The translations under genes were made by a program, and so were the position numbers. This document shows positions 52,107 to 60,910 of a DNA stretch of 64,000 nucleotides, piece by piece. The notes below the pieces were generated by a model. That model was given only the letters and a program-made list of their open reading frames with translations, was not told the DNA's origin and ran no database searches. This DNA comes from Candidatus Bathyarchaeota archaeon (GTDB lineage: Archaea; Thermoproteota; Bathyarchaeia; Bathyarchaeales; Bathycorpusculaceae), in assembly GCA_025058315.1 (NCBI GenBank), contig JANXET010000004.1, positions 1 through 64,000 of the forward strand, written 5' to 3'. Within the stretch, counting starts at the first letter, position 1. The number at the start of each line of letters is the position of its first letter.

Positions 52107-52616
52107 TTAAACTCTCAGAGTTTTCAAAGCGTTCCACAACTTATCTCCCACGAAGTGAACGTTCTTAACTATAACTCCACGCTTTATTCTAGATGCTTCA
52201 TCGCTGCTGTAAGCAGTCTCGCCGACGGCGATGGGTTTACCGTGTCTTTCATCAACCACAACTGTCAGGTCGCCCCTGTCAAAGGTTCCTTCAAAGCGGA
52301 CAATTCCAGGAGCCATAACATCGGCGCCGTTGCATATGCGGGGGACAGCCCCCATATCCACAACAACTTTCGGTGCAGATGCAACAAACTCCCCGAAAAA
52401 TAGTGTTGGAAAAACCCTTCCTTCACTTCTGAAGAGTGCAGGAACACCGTTTACCAGGAATATTTCTCCAAAATCCACATCTACATGTTCAACCTTCACA
52501 TCAGCGCCGAAAACCTTGCAAAGATCCATCTTTAGTTTATCAGACGCTTCTTTGAGAAGAACCGTCGCCTCTTTGGATTTTAATGGGTAACGTCTATATC
52601 TTTTGAACATGGACAT
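52107..52616 (-). CDS. PUA-domain RNA-binding protein (MCT-1/Tma20-like)
   Basis: The 169-residue protein has an N-terminal pre-PUA domain (about 1-85, with VKVEHVDVDFGEIFLVNGVP) and a C-terminal PUA domain with PRICNGADVMAPGIVRFEGT and GKPIAVGETAYSS. Eukaryotic relatives MCT-1/Tma20 act with density-regulated protein in translation restart and ribosome recycling; the archaeal role is inferred. A divergent TATA region lies just upstream, shared with LSm, and puts the transcript start at or next to the ATG, so the mRNA may be leaderless. Confidence 0.9.
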   Translation of the reverse strand: MSMFKRYRRYPLKSKEATVLLKEASDKLKMDLCKVFGADVKVEHVDVDFGEIFLVNGVPALFRSEGRVFPTLFFGEFVASAPKVVVDMGAVPRICNGADVMAPGIVRFEGTFDRGDLTVVVDERHGKPIAVGETAYSSDEASRIKRGVIVKNVHFVGDKLWNALKTLRV

Positions 52617-52632
52617 ATTTTCTCTTAGATAG

Positions 52633-52648
52633 GTTTAAATTATAAAAG
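52633..52648. promoter_or_regulatory. Shared TATA region between PUA gene and LSm gene
   Basis: GTTTAAATTATAAAAG is AT-rich on both strands. On the minus strand it lies about 25 bases before ATG 52616, suggesting a leaderless PUA transcript; on the plus strand it is about 55 bases before the LSm ATG at 52698. Confidence 0.45.
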
Positions 52649-52697
52649 CTTAAGTATAGAAACGGTGAAACGACAGGGGAATGGATGAGGGTTATAG

Positions 52698-52928
52698 ATG
52701 AGCGAGATGACAACTGAAATCCTTGAGCAAAACCTCGGTAAGATTGTGCTCGTAAAGTTGAAGGGTGGAAAAAGCCTGAGAGGTAAACTTAAAGGTTTTG
52801 ATCAGCATCTGAACCTTGTTTTAGAGGAAACTGAAGACACTACGGAAGCTGAGAATACCCGAAAGCTCGGTTTGATAATTGTCCGTGGAGACAATGTGGT
52901 GCTCATATCGCCGCCTCCTTCAAGGTGA
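52698..52928 (+). CDS. LSm/Sm-like archaeal protein
   Basis: The 76-residue protein has the two Sm motifs: Sm1 in KIVLVKLKGGKSLRGKLKGF with DQHLNLVLEETEDT, and Sm2 in LGLIIVRGDNVVLISPP. Archaeal Sm proteins form heptameric rings that bind U-rich RNA. The gene is followed by eL37 after 6 bases, the conserved archaeal lsm-rpl37e pair. The start ATGAGCGAGATG follows a GAGG-like site. Confidence 0.95.
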   Translation: MSEMTTEILEQNLGKIVLVKLKGGKSLRGKLKGFDQHLNLVLEETEDTTEAENTRKLGLIIVRGDNVVLISPPPSR

Positions 52929-52934
52929 TGAGAA

Positions 52935-53123
52935 ATGGGGAAGGGTACACCCTCTTTCGGTAAACATGCTGGCAAAACCGTACATATAAGATGCAGAAGG
53001 TGTGGAAGAAGAGCTTATCATGTTAGGAAGAAGAGATGTGCAGCTTGCGGCTATGGAAGGACTAAAAGAATCAGGCGATATTGTTGGCAGACTAAAACCC
53101 TTAACAGGGAAAGGCTGAGCTAA
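52935..53123 (+). CDS. rpl37e: 50S ribosomal protein eL37
   Basis: This 62-residue protein has the eL37 zinc finger: C20, C23 ([13 protein letters not shown]) and C35, C38 ([18 protein letters not shown]). The start [20 protein letters not shown] is nearly diagnostic. It is a structural component of the large subunit and follows the LSm gene in the same transcript. The last 4 bases overlap the convergent gene at 53120. Confidence 0.96.
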   Translation: MGKGTPSFGKHAGKTVHIRCRRCGRRAYHVRKKRCAACGYGRTKRIRRYCWQTKTLNRERLS

Positions 53124-53731
53124 AACTCTTCTCCATAATAACCCTTATCGATTTTGACGAAGATAAGTGGCCCCTTACTTCTAGACAGTTCCTTCGCTTT
53201 GCGTACCGCCCTGCAAGCAACATTCAGCAGCCTTTCCTTCTCATCGGCAAGCTCACTTCCGCCTTCACCGAGCTCCATCTTCAGAAGGTTCTCCGAGAGA
53301 ATTGATGTACCGCAGATTTCTCCATTCCTCACAAGGGCAGATATAACCAGCTCCTGCATCTCCTTTCTGTTTGGCAGGTTTCTCCAAATAGGCTCTGCAT
53401 TATTCAATATCTTTGCGAGTCTACTCCACTTTTTATGATCCTCGCTTCCTATGAGAAGTTTAACCCTTTCACCCCATTTTTTAAGCCATATTCCAGCCCA
53501 CAAGTCTATGAACTCTTCCAGCTCTTTCTTTTCGTTCCGATAAAGTTCCTCCAGCCTGTATGTAATTTCATAATCGTTTGCTTCTTTACCTATAAGTCCC
53601 CAGTGGACTTTGACATAGTTAATTATGTCTTGACAGGCTATCTGCAAAACCTTTCGGTCAACGCCCCAAATGTCCAGCATCGGATTTCTATTCTTTAACT
53701 TTTCAGATAACAACGTCTCAAGGAAGTTCAT
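53120..53731 (-). CDS. Unrecognised helical protein
   Basis: The 203-residue protein is predicted to be mostly helical with charged stretches ([20 protein letters not shown] near 69-88, [20 protein letters not shown] near 120-140). I recognise no family or catalytic motif; the overall feel recalls small DNA-replication accessory proteins such as GINS, but I cannot support that. It faces eL37 and lies about 95 bases from the HAD phosphatase gene on the same strand. Confidence 0.5.
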   Translation of the reverse strand: MNFLETLLSEKLKNRNPMLDIWGVDRKVLQIACQDIINYVKVHWGLIGKEANDYEITYRLEELYRNEKKELEEFIDLWAGIWLKKWGERVKLLIGSEDHKKWSRLAKILNNAEPIWRNLPNRKEMQELVISALVRNGEICGTSILSENLLKMELGEGGSELADEKERLLNVACRAVRKAKELSRSKGPLIFVKIDKGYYGEEF

Positions 53732-53826
53732 TATTTCCCCGTTTTCGAGCCTTCTCCAATCTATACTAGAAGAGCTGCTTTAATAAGCTTTATTTATACT
53801 AAGTTCTATGCGTCATATGCCGGCAC

Positions 53827-54477
53827 TTACAGGATAAAGTCGGGCAGAGCGTTTATGTTTTCGATTACCAGGTCAGGTTTCTCCCTCTCTAATTCGTTTC
53901 TTGTGAAAATTCCTGATAGGAGTGCGATAGTTCTTGCGCCGGCAGCCTTCCCAGCCCTCACATCTGATATTGAATCCCCAACGACGGCGCAGTCATTTAT
54001 ATTAACTCCTAAAAGCTGCGCACATGCCAAAATTGGTTCAGGAGAAGGTTTCGGGGAAGATGTGTCTAAAGCAGTTACTATGCATCTAAAGTACTTAGCC
54101 AACCTGAATTTTTCAAGCTCCCTCTTCACGTTATTTCTAGATGTATGACGCATGGTAAGCAACGCAAGCTTAACTTTTCCGCGAAGCTTCTTAAGAGTTT
54201 CATCCACACCTGACATGGGTTTCGATAATTCCTCTGTAAGCGCATAATACGTGTCTAAATATAAGCTGAGAAACTTTTCCACATCCCTGAATGGCAATAA
54301 ATCATTAATTGACATGCCTTGCTCAAGCCTTCTCGGAATCTCAAAAACCAATTTAGCGTCAAAATCTGAAAAGCCAAAAGCAGCGAAAGCCCTTCTTAAT
54401 GCCTCTCTGTAGGCTTGCCTGGAATCTACAAGTGTCCCATCCAAATCCATGATTACTCCTGTGACCTTAAGCTTCAT
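53827..54477 (-). CDS. HAD-superfamily phosphatase (phosphoglycolate phosphatase-like)
   Basis: The 216-residue enzyme has the four HAD motifs: DLDGTLVDS with nucleophile D11 and D13, a Thr motif in LALLTMRHTSRNN, Lys in SSPKPSPEPI and the acidic motif AVVGDSISDVRAGKAAG. The helical cap after motif 1 (about 20-85) is the C1 type of phosphoglycolate and pyrophosphate phosphatases. The substrate is not clear. It stands alone, diverging from uS10. Confidence 0.88.
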   Translation of the reverse strand: MKLKVTGVIMDLDGTLVDSRQAYREALRRAFAAFGFSDFDAKLVFEIPRRLEQGMSINDLLPFRDVEKFLSLYLDTYYALTEELSKPMSGVDETLKKLRGKVKLALLTMRHTSRNNVKRELEKFRLAKYFRCIVTALDTSSPKPSPEPILACAQLLGVNINDCAVVGDSISDVRAGKAAGARTIALLSGIFTRNELEREKPDLVIENINALPDFIL

Positions 54478-54605
54478 TACACTCCCGTTTCGGCTTCATG
54501 TATGCGTATATCTCGCATTAGCTTTTCGATAAGTTTTTATTTTTGCTTAATCGTCTAAAGGTAAGCCAACGGAAGGATAATTGAGTTGAGCGAGAGTAAT
54601 AAACT

Positions 54606-54911
54606 ATGAGAAAGGCAAGAATACGACTAACAAGCACGGACTACAAGAAGCTTGAGGAAGTCTGTGCGGAACTTAAGAGTATCGCTGAAAAGACAGGTGT
54701 CAAAATAGTTGGGCCGGTGCCTCTTCCCACAAAAAGACTACGCGTTCCAGTATTGAAGTCACCCTGCGGCGAAGGCACATCAACATGGGATAAATGGGAA
54801 CTCCGCATTCATAAGCGTCTTATAGACATCGACGCCGATGAACGGGCTATGAGGCGAATAATGCGGATAAGAGTGCCTGAGGAAGTTCACGTTACTATAG
54901 AACTTGTTTAA
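54606..54911 (+). CDS. rps10: 30S ribosomal protein uS10
   Basis: This 101-residue protein is archaeal uS10: the start [18 protein letters not shown], then [20 protein letters not shown] and the motif [15 protein letters not shown]. It is part of the small subunit head. In many archaea the gene follows elongation factor 1A, but no such gene precedes it here; the 128 bases upstream are non-coding. Confidence 0.96.
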   Translation: MRKARIRLTSTDYKKLEEVCAELKSIAEKTGVKIVGPVPLPTKRLRVPVLKSPCGEGTSTWDKWELRIHKRLIDIDADERAMRRIMRIRVPEEVHVTIELV

Positions 54912-54947
54912 ACCGGTCAAACGATTTTGAAAAAGGGGAAAATCCTG

Positions 54948-55730
54948 TTAGAAATAGAAGAATGTTGATATTGTGAGAATCAGGCTTAGCGAGAAAGCCG
55001 TTGCCCACGCCCTTTTGCTCCATAAGAACACCTTGAAGCCGTCAAGCACTCCAAATGGGATAAGGTTGAAAAGCGCTATCCAAGCGTTAATGGCTGCTAG
55101 ATACATGAGTAAGGGAAGAGGCATTAAAAGCCATAAAGCGATAAGCACAAAAGTTAATGCCAAGTTTGCAGATGGGCCGACAATGGATATTTTCCCAACA
55201 TTTGCCCTGCTTGTGAAGCCTGATATCATAACTGCTCCCGGAGACACAATTTTGAAAAATGGAGATATCAGGGATATAGCTGTCAGAATAAATCCCATAA
55301 GCACTATCCTGAATTCAGCCCATAAGCCTGCTCTTTGAGCGGCAAACTTATGAGCCAACTCATGGAGGAGAAAGGAAAACATCACAAAAGTTGCGAAGAG
55401 CAGCAGCATTGAAAAGCTGCTTACCCGATGAAGTCCCCAAGAAAGCCCTATCCCGAAAACAAGCAATGCAGACAAGCCCAGATGACTTATCTCTTTTCGG
55501 CTAAAATGAAAATTTCTAACAGTTCCTGCAGGCATATATGTAACTGAGTAGCCATATGCCCCGTATGGTTCTCTGGTTAAAGCTGTTTCTTCCCTTCTAG
55601 GCGCCCGAGCAAGCTTCAGCTGTGAGCAATCATGATTTTCTGGAAGACGATGCTCTGAGCAGAAGTATTCTTCACAGTAGGGACACTTAAAGGGTAAAAC
55701 AACTTCATTTCCGCATTTTCGACACTGCAT
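54948..55730 (-). CDS. Site-2 protease (M50) with N-terminal AN1 zinc finger
   Basis: Residues 1-40 are an AN1-type zinc finger with all eight ligands: C3, C6, C16, C19, C24, H27, H33 and C35. A linker of about 40 residues leads to a membrane domain with about six helices. The zinc motif HELAH is at 123-127, and an N-x-IPFGVLDG segment near 222-233 gives the third ligand region of intramembrane metalloproteases. It would cut transmembrane substrates; the AN1 finger may recruit them. The gene is convergent with uS10. Confidence 0.88.
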   Translation of the reverse strand: MQCRKCGNEVVLPFKCPYCEEYFCSEHRLPENHDCSQLKLARAPRREETALTREPYGAYGYSVTYMPAGTVRNFHFSRKEISHLGLSALLVFGIGLSWGLHRVSSFSMLLLFATFVMFSFLLHELAHKFAAQRAGLWAEFRIVLMGFILTAISLISPFFKIVSPGAVMISGFTSRANVGKISIVGPSANLALTFVLIALWLLMPLPLLMYLAAINAWIALFNLIPFGVLDGFKVFLWSKRAWATAFSLSLILTISTFFYF

Positions 55731-55800
55731 GTTCTACTCCTTTCCGGTTTAAAGGTGCTGCTTGGAGCCTTATATGTTCTATGGAGCTTGTTAAATAGGT

Positions 55801-55810
55801 TAAATATATA
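55801..55810 (+). promoter_or_regulatory. TATA box for mre11-rad50
   Basis: TAAATATATA lies about 40 bases before the TTG start of mre11. It predicts a leader of about 18 bases that includes GGAGG at 55836-55840, which supports the TTG start at 55849. Confidence 0.5.
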
Positions 55811-55848
55811 GCAGATTCGAGTTTGATTAAGTTCTGGAGGAGCGTCGA

Positions 55849-57054
55849 TTGAAAGCCTTCAGCTTCGTCCACGCGGCTGATCTGCATTTAGGCTACTCCC
55901 AGTATGGGCTTGAAGCTCGTCGAGAAGACTTTGACAGGGTATTTCAGGAGCTTGTTGACAGAACATTAGAGCTAAAGCCTGACTTCATAATTATCGCAGG
56001 AGATCTCTTTCATACACCGCGCCCATCAAACGTGACACTGGAGCATGCCGTCAAAAAATTCAGCCAACTTAGAGATGCAGGGATACCTGTTCTAGTTGTT
56101 GATGGCTCACATGATTCGGCTCCGAACTCCGTGACTGGAACAATTCTTAACCCTCTTGACAGCGCTGGACTCATTTATTACCTTCCAAGGCATGATGGGG
56201 CATTCTGGCGTAAGCGGGATTGCTGCTACGTTTACGGAGTGCCAAACTTCAGGACGCGCCGTAAAACCGAGGAGAACCTTACAGGATTCATGCAGCAGAA
56301 TAAGCCAAATCCAGAGCCCAGCCTATTCAACATATTTGTATTTCACATGGCTCTAGATCTCCCGGAACTAACTCCACCCTTTGTTGAGGCTGAAGCTTCA
56401 CCAGAGCTTCTCCCCATGGGCTTCGATTATTATGCTGCGGGGCATGTGCATAAACGCTATGAGGGCAAGCTTGGAGGCAGCCTGCTGGTTTATCCTGGAA
56501 GCACCGAGACAGTGAACTATGATGAGGCACATGACGAAAAAGGCTTTTATTACGTTGAGGTGAATGAGAAAAAGGAAGCCTCACCGCATTTTATAAAGTT
56601 GAATTCAACCCGTGAATTTATTGTTTTTGAGCATGATTTTACAGGTTTTACAGCTTCGAAAATCACGGAACTTGCAGTTCAGCTTGTAAAAGGCGCAGAT
56701 AAAGAAGGCGCCATAATAGTTCCGGTGCTGAGGGGGGTTCTGCCATCGGAGGCCAGCCGCGGCGATGTTGACATTGCCCAAATTAGGGGCGCAGCTGAAA
56801 AGGCATTACTTGTACATCCAGTTATTCTGCTCCGAGAAAGCGGAATCCCTGAAGCAGTTGTTCGCTCAATATTTGAGAGCGAAATCAAAGATTTGAAAAC
56901 GAAGAGTTTCGAATACTTCCTACAGATATTTTCCGAGCGCTACAGCCGCGAAGAGGCTGAAAAGATAGCTCATGCAGCTGTAAACATCATTGAACCGCTA
57001 GTAAAGAAGCAGGATCAGAAGGTTAGGCAGATACTGGAGGAACTTATTAAATGA
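55849..57054 (+). CDS. mre11: DNA double-strand break repair nuclease Mre11
   Basis: This 401-residue protein has the phosphoesterase motifs of Mre11: HAADLHLGY (8-16), IIAGDLFH, VVDGSHDS (in place of the more common GNHD), a VFHMAL histidine and AAGHVHKR. The C-terminal part (about 260-401) is the Rad50-binding region. With Rad50 it resects and processes DNA ends. The TTG start is supported by TGGAGGAGC before it. Its last codon overlaps the rad50 ATG (57051-57054, ATGA). Confidence 0.95.
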   Translation: MKAFSFVHAADLHLGYSQYGLEARREDFDRVFQELVDRTLELKPDFIIIAGDLFHTPRPSNVTLEHAVKKFSQLRDAGIPVLVVDGSHDSAPNSVTGTILNPLDSAGLIYYLPRHDGAFWRKRDCCYVYGVPNFRTRRKTEENLTGFMQQNKPNPEPSLFNIFVFHMALDLPELTPPFVEAEASPELLPMGFDYYAAGHVHKRYEGKLGGSLLVYPGSTETVNYDEAHDEKGFYYVEVNEKKEASPHFIKLNSTREFIVFEHDFTGFTASKITELAVQLVKGADKEGAIIVPVLRGVLPSEASRGDVDIAQIRGAAEKALLVHPVILLRESGIPEAVVRSIFESEIKDLKTKSFEYFLQIFSERYSREEAEKIAHAAVNIIEPLVKKQDQKVRQILEELIK

Positions 57055-59138
57055 AAATTGAGATTGTCCAGCTGGAGAACATACGTTCCCACGTGAAGAC
57101 AACAGTGCCCTTCGTAAGAGGTTTCAACTGTCTCGTAGGCGGCCTTGGATGCGGAAAATCCAGCATACTTTATGCCATAGACTTCGCTCTTTTCGGCGAC
57201 CCGCTGGGAAGAAGCTTCGATTACCTTTTAAGGGACGGTGCTGAAAGCGGGAGGGTTATTCTCCAATTCACCCAAGATGGTAAGACGTACACCATAAGCC
57301 GGGGATTAAAGAGGCGAGGCAAAGGTATTGGCCAGGACTTCGACGAGTTAAAGCTTCTAGAAGGAGAAAAACTAATTGCAAGCGTGAAAAGCGAAGCTGT
57401 TGAGGAGCAGCTGAAATCCATAACTGGACTTGAAAAGGACATTTTCCGTGAGATAGTATGGGTTAGACAGGAGCATCTAAAAGAGCTTTTAGACATAGCT
57501 CCAAGAGAGAGACAAAGGCGTCTAGATGAGCTATTCGGGCTCTCAGATTATGAAATCGCATGGAGCAACATTGCAGCATATCAGAAGGAGTATGAGGCTG
57601 AAAAGAAAGTTTACGAAAAAGACCCGGATGTCGCTGCATTAGATAAACTGAGCAGGGAATATAACAGGACGGTGGAAGAGTTTTCCTTATTGGAGCTTGA
57701 AATACAGAATCTCACTAAGAAGCTGAGTGAAACCAAAAGAACATTTGAGGATGCTGAACGTAGACTAAAAGCCTTGGAGGAGCTGAAGACAACCGTCGAC
57801 GAACTAAAAAGGAGGGAGTCTGAGCTTAAGGCTAAACTGGTAAATCTGGAGGATACTTTGGCTTCTATAGCTGAAAAAATAAACGCGAAGAAGCTGTCCT
57901 TTGAGGGTTTAACACAGCGTCTCAACACGGTTGAGGCGCAGATTAAAGCCTATAAAGAAAAGCTTAACGAGATCGGGATTCCAGCTGACAAGCCGATTGA
58001 GGAATTAAGGCGTTATTTACTAACATTCGACGAGCAGATGTCAAGCCTAAAAGCTGAACAGGAGGCGCTGCTTCGTAATCTACAGGCGGATGAGAGGAGA
58101 ATCATCTCACTTTCGCTTGAAAGCCGCTGTCCCCTATGTCTCCAAACCCTAAACAATGATTACAAGAACAGGCTAAAGCAGACGATACAAAGAGAAAATA
58201 TGGAGAGGCAGAAGACAATAAGCCATCTTCAGATCGAGGTTGAAGAGCTTCAGAAATTGAAGGAGAAAGCCAGCGAAGCCATATCAAACATCCAAGCGCT
58301 TATACCGAGAATGGAGGAACTTAAAGCCCGAATAGATGAAGAATATAAGACTTTAACTGAGTTGCAGAGGGAATTTGAGGAGAAGCAGAGGCTGGAAAAT
58401 TCCTTAAGAACTCAGCTTGAAAACCTGCGGATCCAAATAAGCAAATTTAACCTCTCTGAGCTTGAAAATGCTAGAAAAAACAGGGAGCAAGCCTTCAAAC
58501 AATATTACATGCTTGATTCAGAATTTAAAACCATGGAAAGCCGCAAAAGGGATCTTGCAAATCGCATAGGGGAAATTAAGGAGCGAATCGACAATGCCCA
58601 GAAGAAGCTTGAACAAGTTGAAAAAATAAATAAGGCTATAGAAATTCTTGGAGACATTCGAGATTCCTACAGAAGCATACAACCCAAACTGCGAAGCGAA
58701 ATCGTGAAGGTGCTGAGGAGTTTTGTCCAGCAGACCCTAGACAGCCTCGCAGGCGGAGAGGGGTCTCCAATAAACATAACGATAGATGAAACCTATACGC
58801 CATATGTAATAAGCGAAAGTGGAGTTGAGAGAGAAGTTTCAAACCTCTCAGGCGGCGAACGAACTCTGGTGGCCTTTGCCTATAGACTCGGATTAGGCCA
58901 CTTGATTATGCAGACTAAAATGGGACGCGGATTAAGTCTTCTACTGCTTGACGAGCCCACAGAAAGTCTTGGAAGGGAAGATGGTTCGATAGACCGCTTA
59001 GCTGAGGCTGTATCGCGTCTTAAATCCGTAGAGCAGATAATATCGGTGACGCACAGCGAGGCCTTTGCTGAAAAAGCGGAGCATGTGATAAGGGTTGAGA
59101 AGGAGAACGGGCAGAGCAGGATTTCAATTGAAAAATAA
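57051..59138 (+). CDS. rad50: DNA double-strand break repair ATPase Rad50
   Basis: The 695-residue protein has Walker A GGLGCGKSS (30-38, with Leu replacing the usual Asn), a Q-loop in IVWVRQEHL, and long coiled coils on both sides of a zinc hook CPLC (360-363). Signature LSGGERT (599-605), Walker B SLLLLDEPTESLG and switch histidine in SVTHSEAF follow. At 695 residues it is shorter than many archaeal Rad50 proteins (about 850-900), so the coils are short. It tethers DNA ends with Mre11. The start overlaps mre11 by 4 bases. Confidence 0.95.
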   Translation: MKIEIVQLENIRSHVKTTVPFVRGFNCLVGGLGCGKSSILYAIDFALFGDPLGRSFDYLLRDGAESGRVILQFTQDGKTYTISRGLKRRGKGIGQDFDELKLLEGEKLIASVKSEAVEEQLKSITGLEKDIFREIVWVRQEHLKELLDIAPRERQRRLDELFGLSDYEIAWSNIAAYQKEYEAEKKVYEKDPDVAALDKLSREYNRTVEEFSLLELEIQNLTKKLSETKRTFEDAERRLKALEELKTTVDELKRRESELKAKLVNLEDTLASIAEKINAKKLSFEGLTQRLNTVEAQIKAYKEKLNEIGIPADKPIEELRRYLLTFDEQMSSLKAEQEALLRNLQADERRIISLSLESRCPLCLQTLNNDYKNRLKQTIQRENMERQKTISHLQIEVEELQKLKEKASEAISNIQALIPRMEELKARIDEEYKTLTELQREFEEKQRLENSLRTQLENLRIQISKFNLSELENARKNREQAFKQYYMLDSEFKTMESRKRDLANRIGEIKERIDNAQKKLEQVEKINKAIEILGDIRDSYRSIQPKLRSEIVKVLRSFVQQTLDSLAGGEGSPINITIDETYTPYVISESGVEREVSNLSGGERTLVAFAYRLGLGHLIMQTKMGRGLSLLLLDEPTESLGREDGSIDRLAEAVSRLKSVEQIISVTHSEAFAEKAEHVIRVEKENGQSRISIEK

Positions 59139-59140
59139 TT

Positions 59141-60049
59141 CTAGGCTGCCTCTTCCTCGACGAAGTTCTCTAATACACCTATCCCTTCAATTTCGATCGT
59201 TACAACGTCGCCCTTCTTCAGGAATTTGGGTTCAGGCTTAAGGGCGATTCCAACCCCGGAAGGAGTGCCTGTTGCTATTATGTCGCATGGCTCCAGCGTC
59301 ATCACCCTGCTCAAATGGTGAACAACCTCATAGACGTTGAAAACCATGTTCTTCGTGCTGGAATTCTGCCGCAGTTCCCCATTAACCCATGTGCGAATGC
59401 GAAGATTCATCGGATTTGTAAGCTGGTTTCCCGTTACAATGCATGGACCAATGGGGGCGAACGTGTCAAAGCTTTTGCCTCTTGTCCACTGCCCATCCTT
59501 AAGCTGAACATCCCTTGCTGAAACATCATTAAGTATGGTGTACCCAAATATGTGGGCCCCGGCTTCTTCTACAGGCACATTCCTTGCATATGCACCGATA
59601 ATTATGGCTAGTTCCGCCTCATAATCTAGTTGCTTGACGAAACTTGGCTTAACTATCGGCTCCCCAGGGCCAATGATAGTTGTGCTGGGCTTTAGAAATA
59701 TTACAGGCTCGTCCGGAACGGTTTTTCCTCTCTTTGTTATGTCCTCTTCAATATGGTCAAAGTAGTTCAACCCTAAACAAATGATTTTAGGAGGTCTTAT
59801 AAGCGGGGCCAGCATCTTTACATCTCCGATCGGCATAGAGGCCTGCTTGATGACCTTTTCAGGCAGACTATTAAGCGCCGCTTCAAGCTTCGCCATCTTT
59901 CCCCCACTTTTCTTTATGAAACCCTCAAGGGTTTTAGGAAATGGACGTTTTATGTTATCGGCAATAGCGGTTAAACTGATGATCATGCCTTCATCGGATA
60001 ATACACCATACTCCTCGCGGTTTTCATGCAGATAACGGACAAGCCTCAT
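59141..60049 (-). CDS. Fumarylacetoacetate hydrolase-family enzyme
   Basis: The 302-residue protein has an N-terminal domain (about 1-75) and an FAH core: PPKIICLGLNYFDHIEE, PVIFLKPSTTIIGPGEPI, LDYEAELAIIIGAYARNV, YTILNDVSARDVQLKDGQW and IIATGTPSGVGIALKPEPKF. Acidic residues in the ExE and D positions bind Mg2+ or Ca2+. Members cleave or decarboxylate 2-oxo acids in aromatic degradation or related pathways; the actual substrate is unknown. It ends 2 bases from rad50 (convergent). Confidence 0.92.
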   Translation of the reverse strand: MRLVRYLHENREEYGVLSDEGMIISLTAIADNIKRPFPKTLEGFIKKSGGKMAKLEAALNSLPEKVIKQASMPIGDVKMLAPLIRPPKIICLGLNYFDHIEEDITKRGKTVPDEPVIFLKPSTTIIGPGEPIVKPSFVKQLDYEAELAIIIGAYARNVPVEEAGAHIFGYTILNDVSARDVQLKDGQWTRGKSFDTFAPIGPCIVTGNQLTNPMNLRIRTWVNGELRQNSSTKNMVFNVYEVVHHLSRVMTLEPCDIIATGTPSGVGIALKPEPKFLKKGDVVTIEIEGIGVLENFVEEEAA

Positions 60050-60236
60050 GATAGCCCCTTTTTTAGTCCTCTTTTTAAAGCGTCTGATCTATAAGGATTA
60101 CTCGGTAAATGCGGAGGCATCGCGACGGGTTAAGAAAGATCTGACAGGGGGTAATCTGCAAGGCCTTTCATCATTATTGAAGATTCAGCGAAACGAATAA
60201 AAAACGGGACATTATATTGAGCCCAAGGCTGATTAA

Positions 60237-60617
60237 ATGTCAATTCAGGAAAGAATATCAAGGGCTCTGTCAGCAGCCATGCAGCATCTTGAAAGGGCAT
60301 TATCAGCGGATAAAAGTGATGTAGACGCTCTGGAGAATGATGTTTGGCATGTTGCATCAGAGCTTGAACACGCTCTCTTGTTATTTTCATTAAATTTTGA
60401 GGATAATGATCCAGCGAAATGGAGGTCAAATATTCCGCGGAAGAGGGAGATACGTGAAACGCTTACCTTGGTTTACGAATTGCTAAAGCAGTCTGTTGAT
60501 GCGCTATCCAAGGGGAAGCTTCTAGACGCCTATAAGGAAGCTTACGCTGCAAGATACCAGGTATTCTCGCTTCAAGAAGAATTCTCTAAGAAAAAACGTA
60601 AAAAACAAGAAGGATAG
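60237..60617 (+). CDS. Unrecognised small helical protein
   Basis: The 126-residue protein reads as an antiparallel helical bundle (SIQERISRALSAAMQHLERA, NDVWHVASELEHALLLFSLN, ETLTLVYELLKQSVDALSKG, AYAARYQVFSLQEEF) with a strongly basic tail KKKRKKQEG. I recognise no family. The tail could bind RNA or DNA. It converges on the eL22-like gene with a 5-base gap. Confidence 0.55.
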   Translation: MSIQERISRALSAAMQHLERALSADKSDVDALENDVWHVASELEHALLLFSLNFEDNDPAKWRSNIPRKREIRETLTLVYELLKQSVDALSKGKLLDAYKEAYAARYQVFSLQEEFSKKKRKKQEG

Positions 60618-60622
60618 AGCAG

Positions 60623-60895
60623 CTATTCTTCTTCAACTAAGAGTTTACGCTCTTTAATCTTTAACACATTTTCCTCTTTGCTTATGATTCTGAAGTACTC
60701 TTTCAACCCGCTTTTATGCAAGAACTTGCGCAATAGTACTCGCAGGTACCTCTTTGGGGTTTCATCGCTCTTCACCACTATGTTATCCGCGGATTTCTCA
60801 ACCTCAACGCCTAACCTCTGCTTCAGGAAGTCTTCAAGCTCCTTTATGATGTCTTCACCTTCAGATTTTAGTTCAGATATGTCTATTTCCATCAT
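60623..60895 (-). CDS. Ribosomal protein eL22-like protein
   Basis: The 90-residue protein resembles eukaryotic ribosomal protein eL22 along most of its length. A helix ELEDFLKQRLGVEVEK corresponds to the FEKFLQERIKV helix of eL22. Next, NIVVKSDETPKRYLRVLLRK (38-57) corresponds to the [21 protein letters not shown] block, followed by LKEYFRIISKE (64-74; eL22 LRDWLRVVANS), a beta strand and an acidic tail VEEE. In eukaryotes eL22 binds 28S rRNA on the large subunit. It is not a standard archaeal ribosomal protein. The gene lies directly downstream of an ABC importer ATPase, and I infer a ribosomal role only from similarity. Confidence 0.72.
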   Translation of the reverse strand: MMEIDISELKSEGEDIIKELEDFLKQRLGVEVEKSADNIVVKSDETPKRYLRVLLRKFLHKSGLKEYFRIISKEENVLKIKERKLLVEEE

Positions 60896-60910
60896 TTTAC
60901 ATCTTCCCCT

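Noticed and set aside
52231-52590. Plus-strand frame opposite the PUA gene
   Set aside because: Its Ser/Thr/Pro-rich text has no family features and the minus strand encodes a clear PUA protein.
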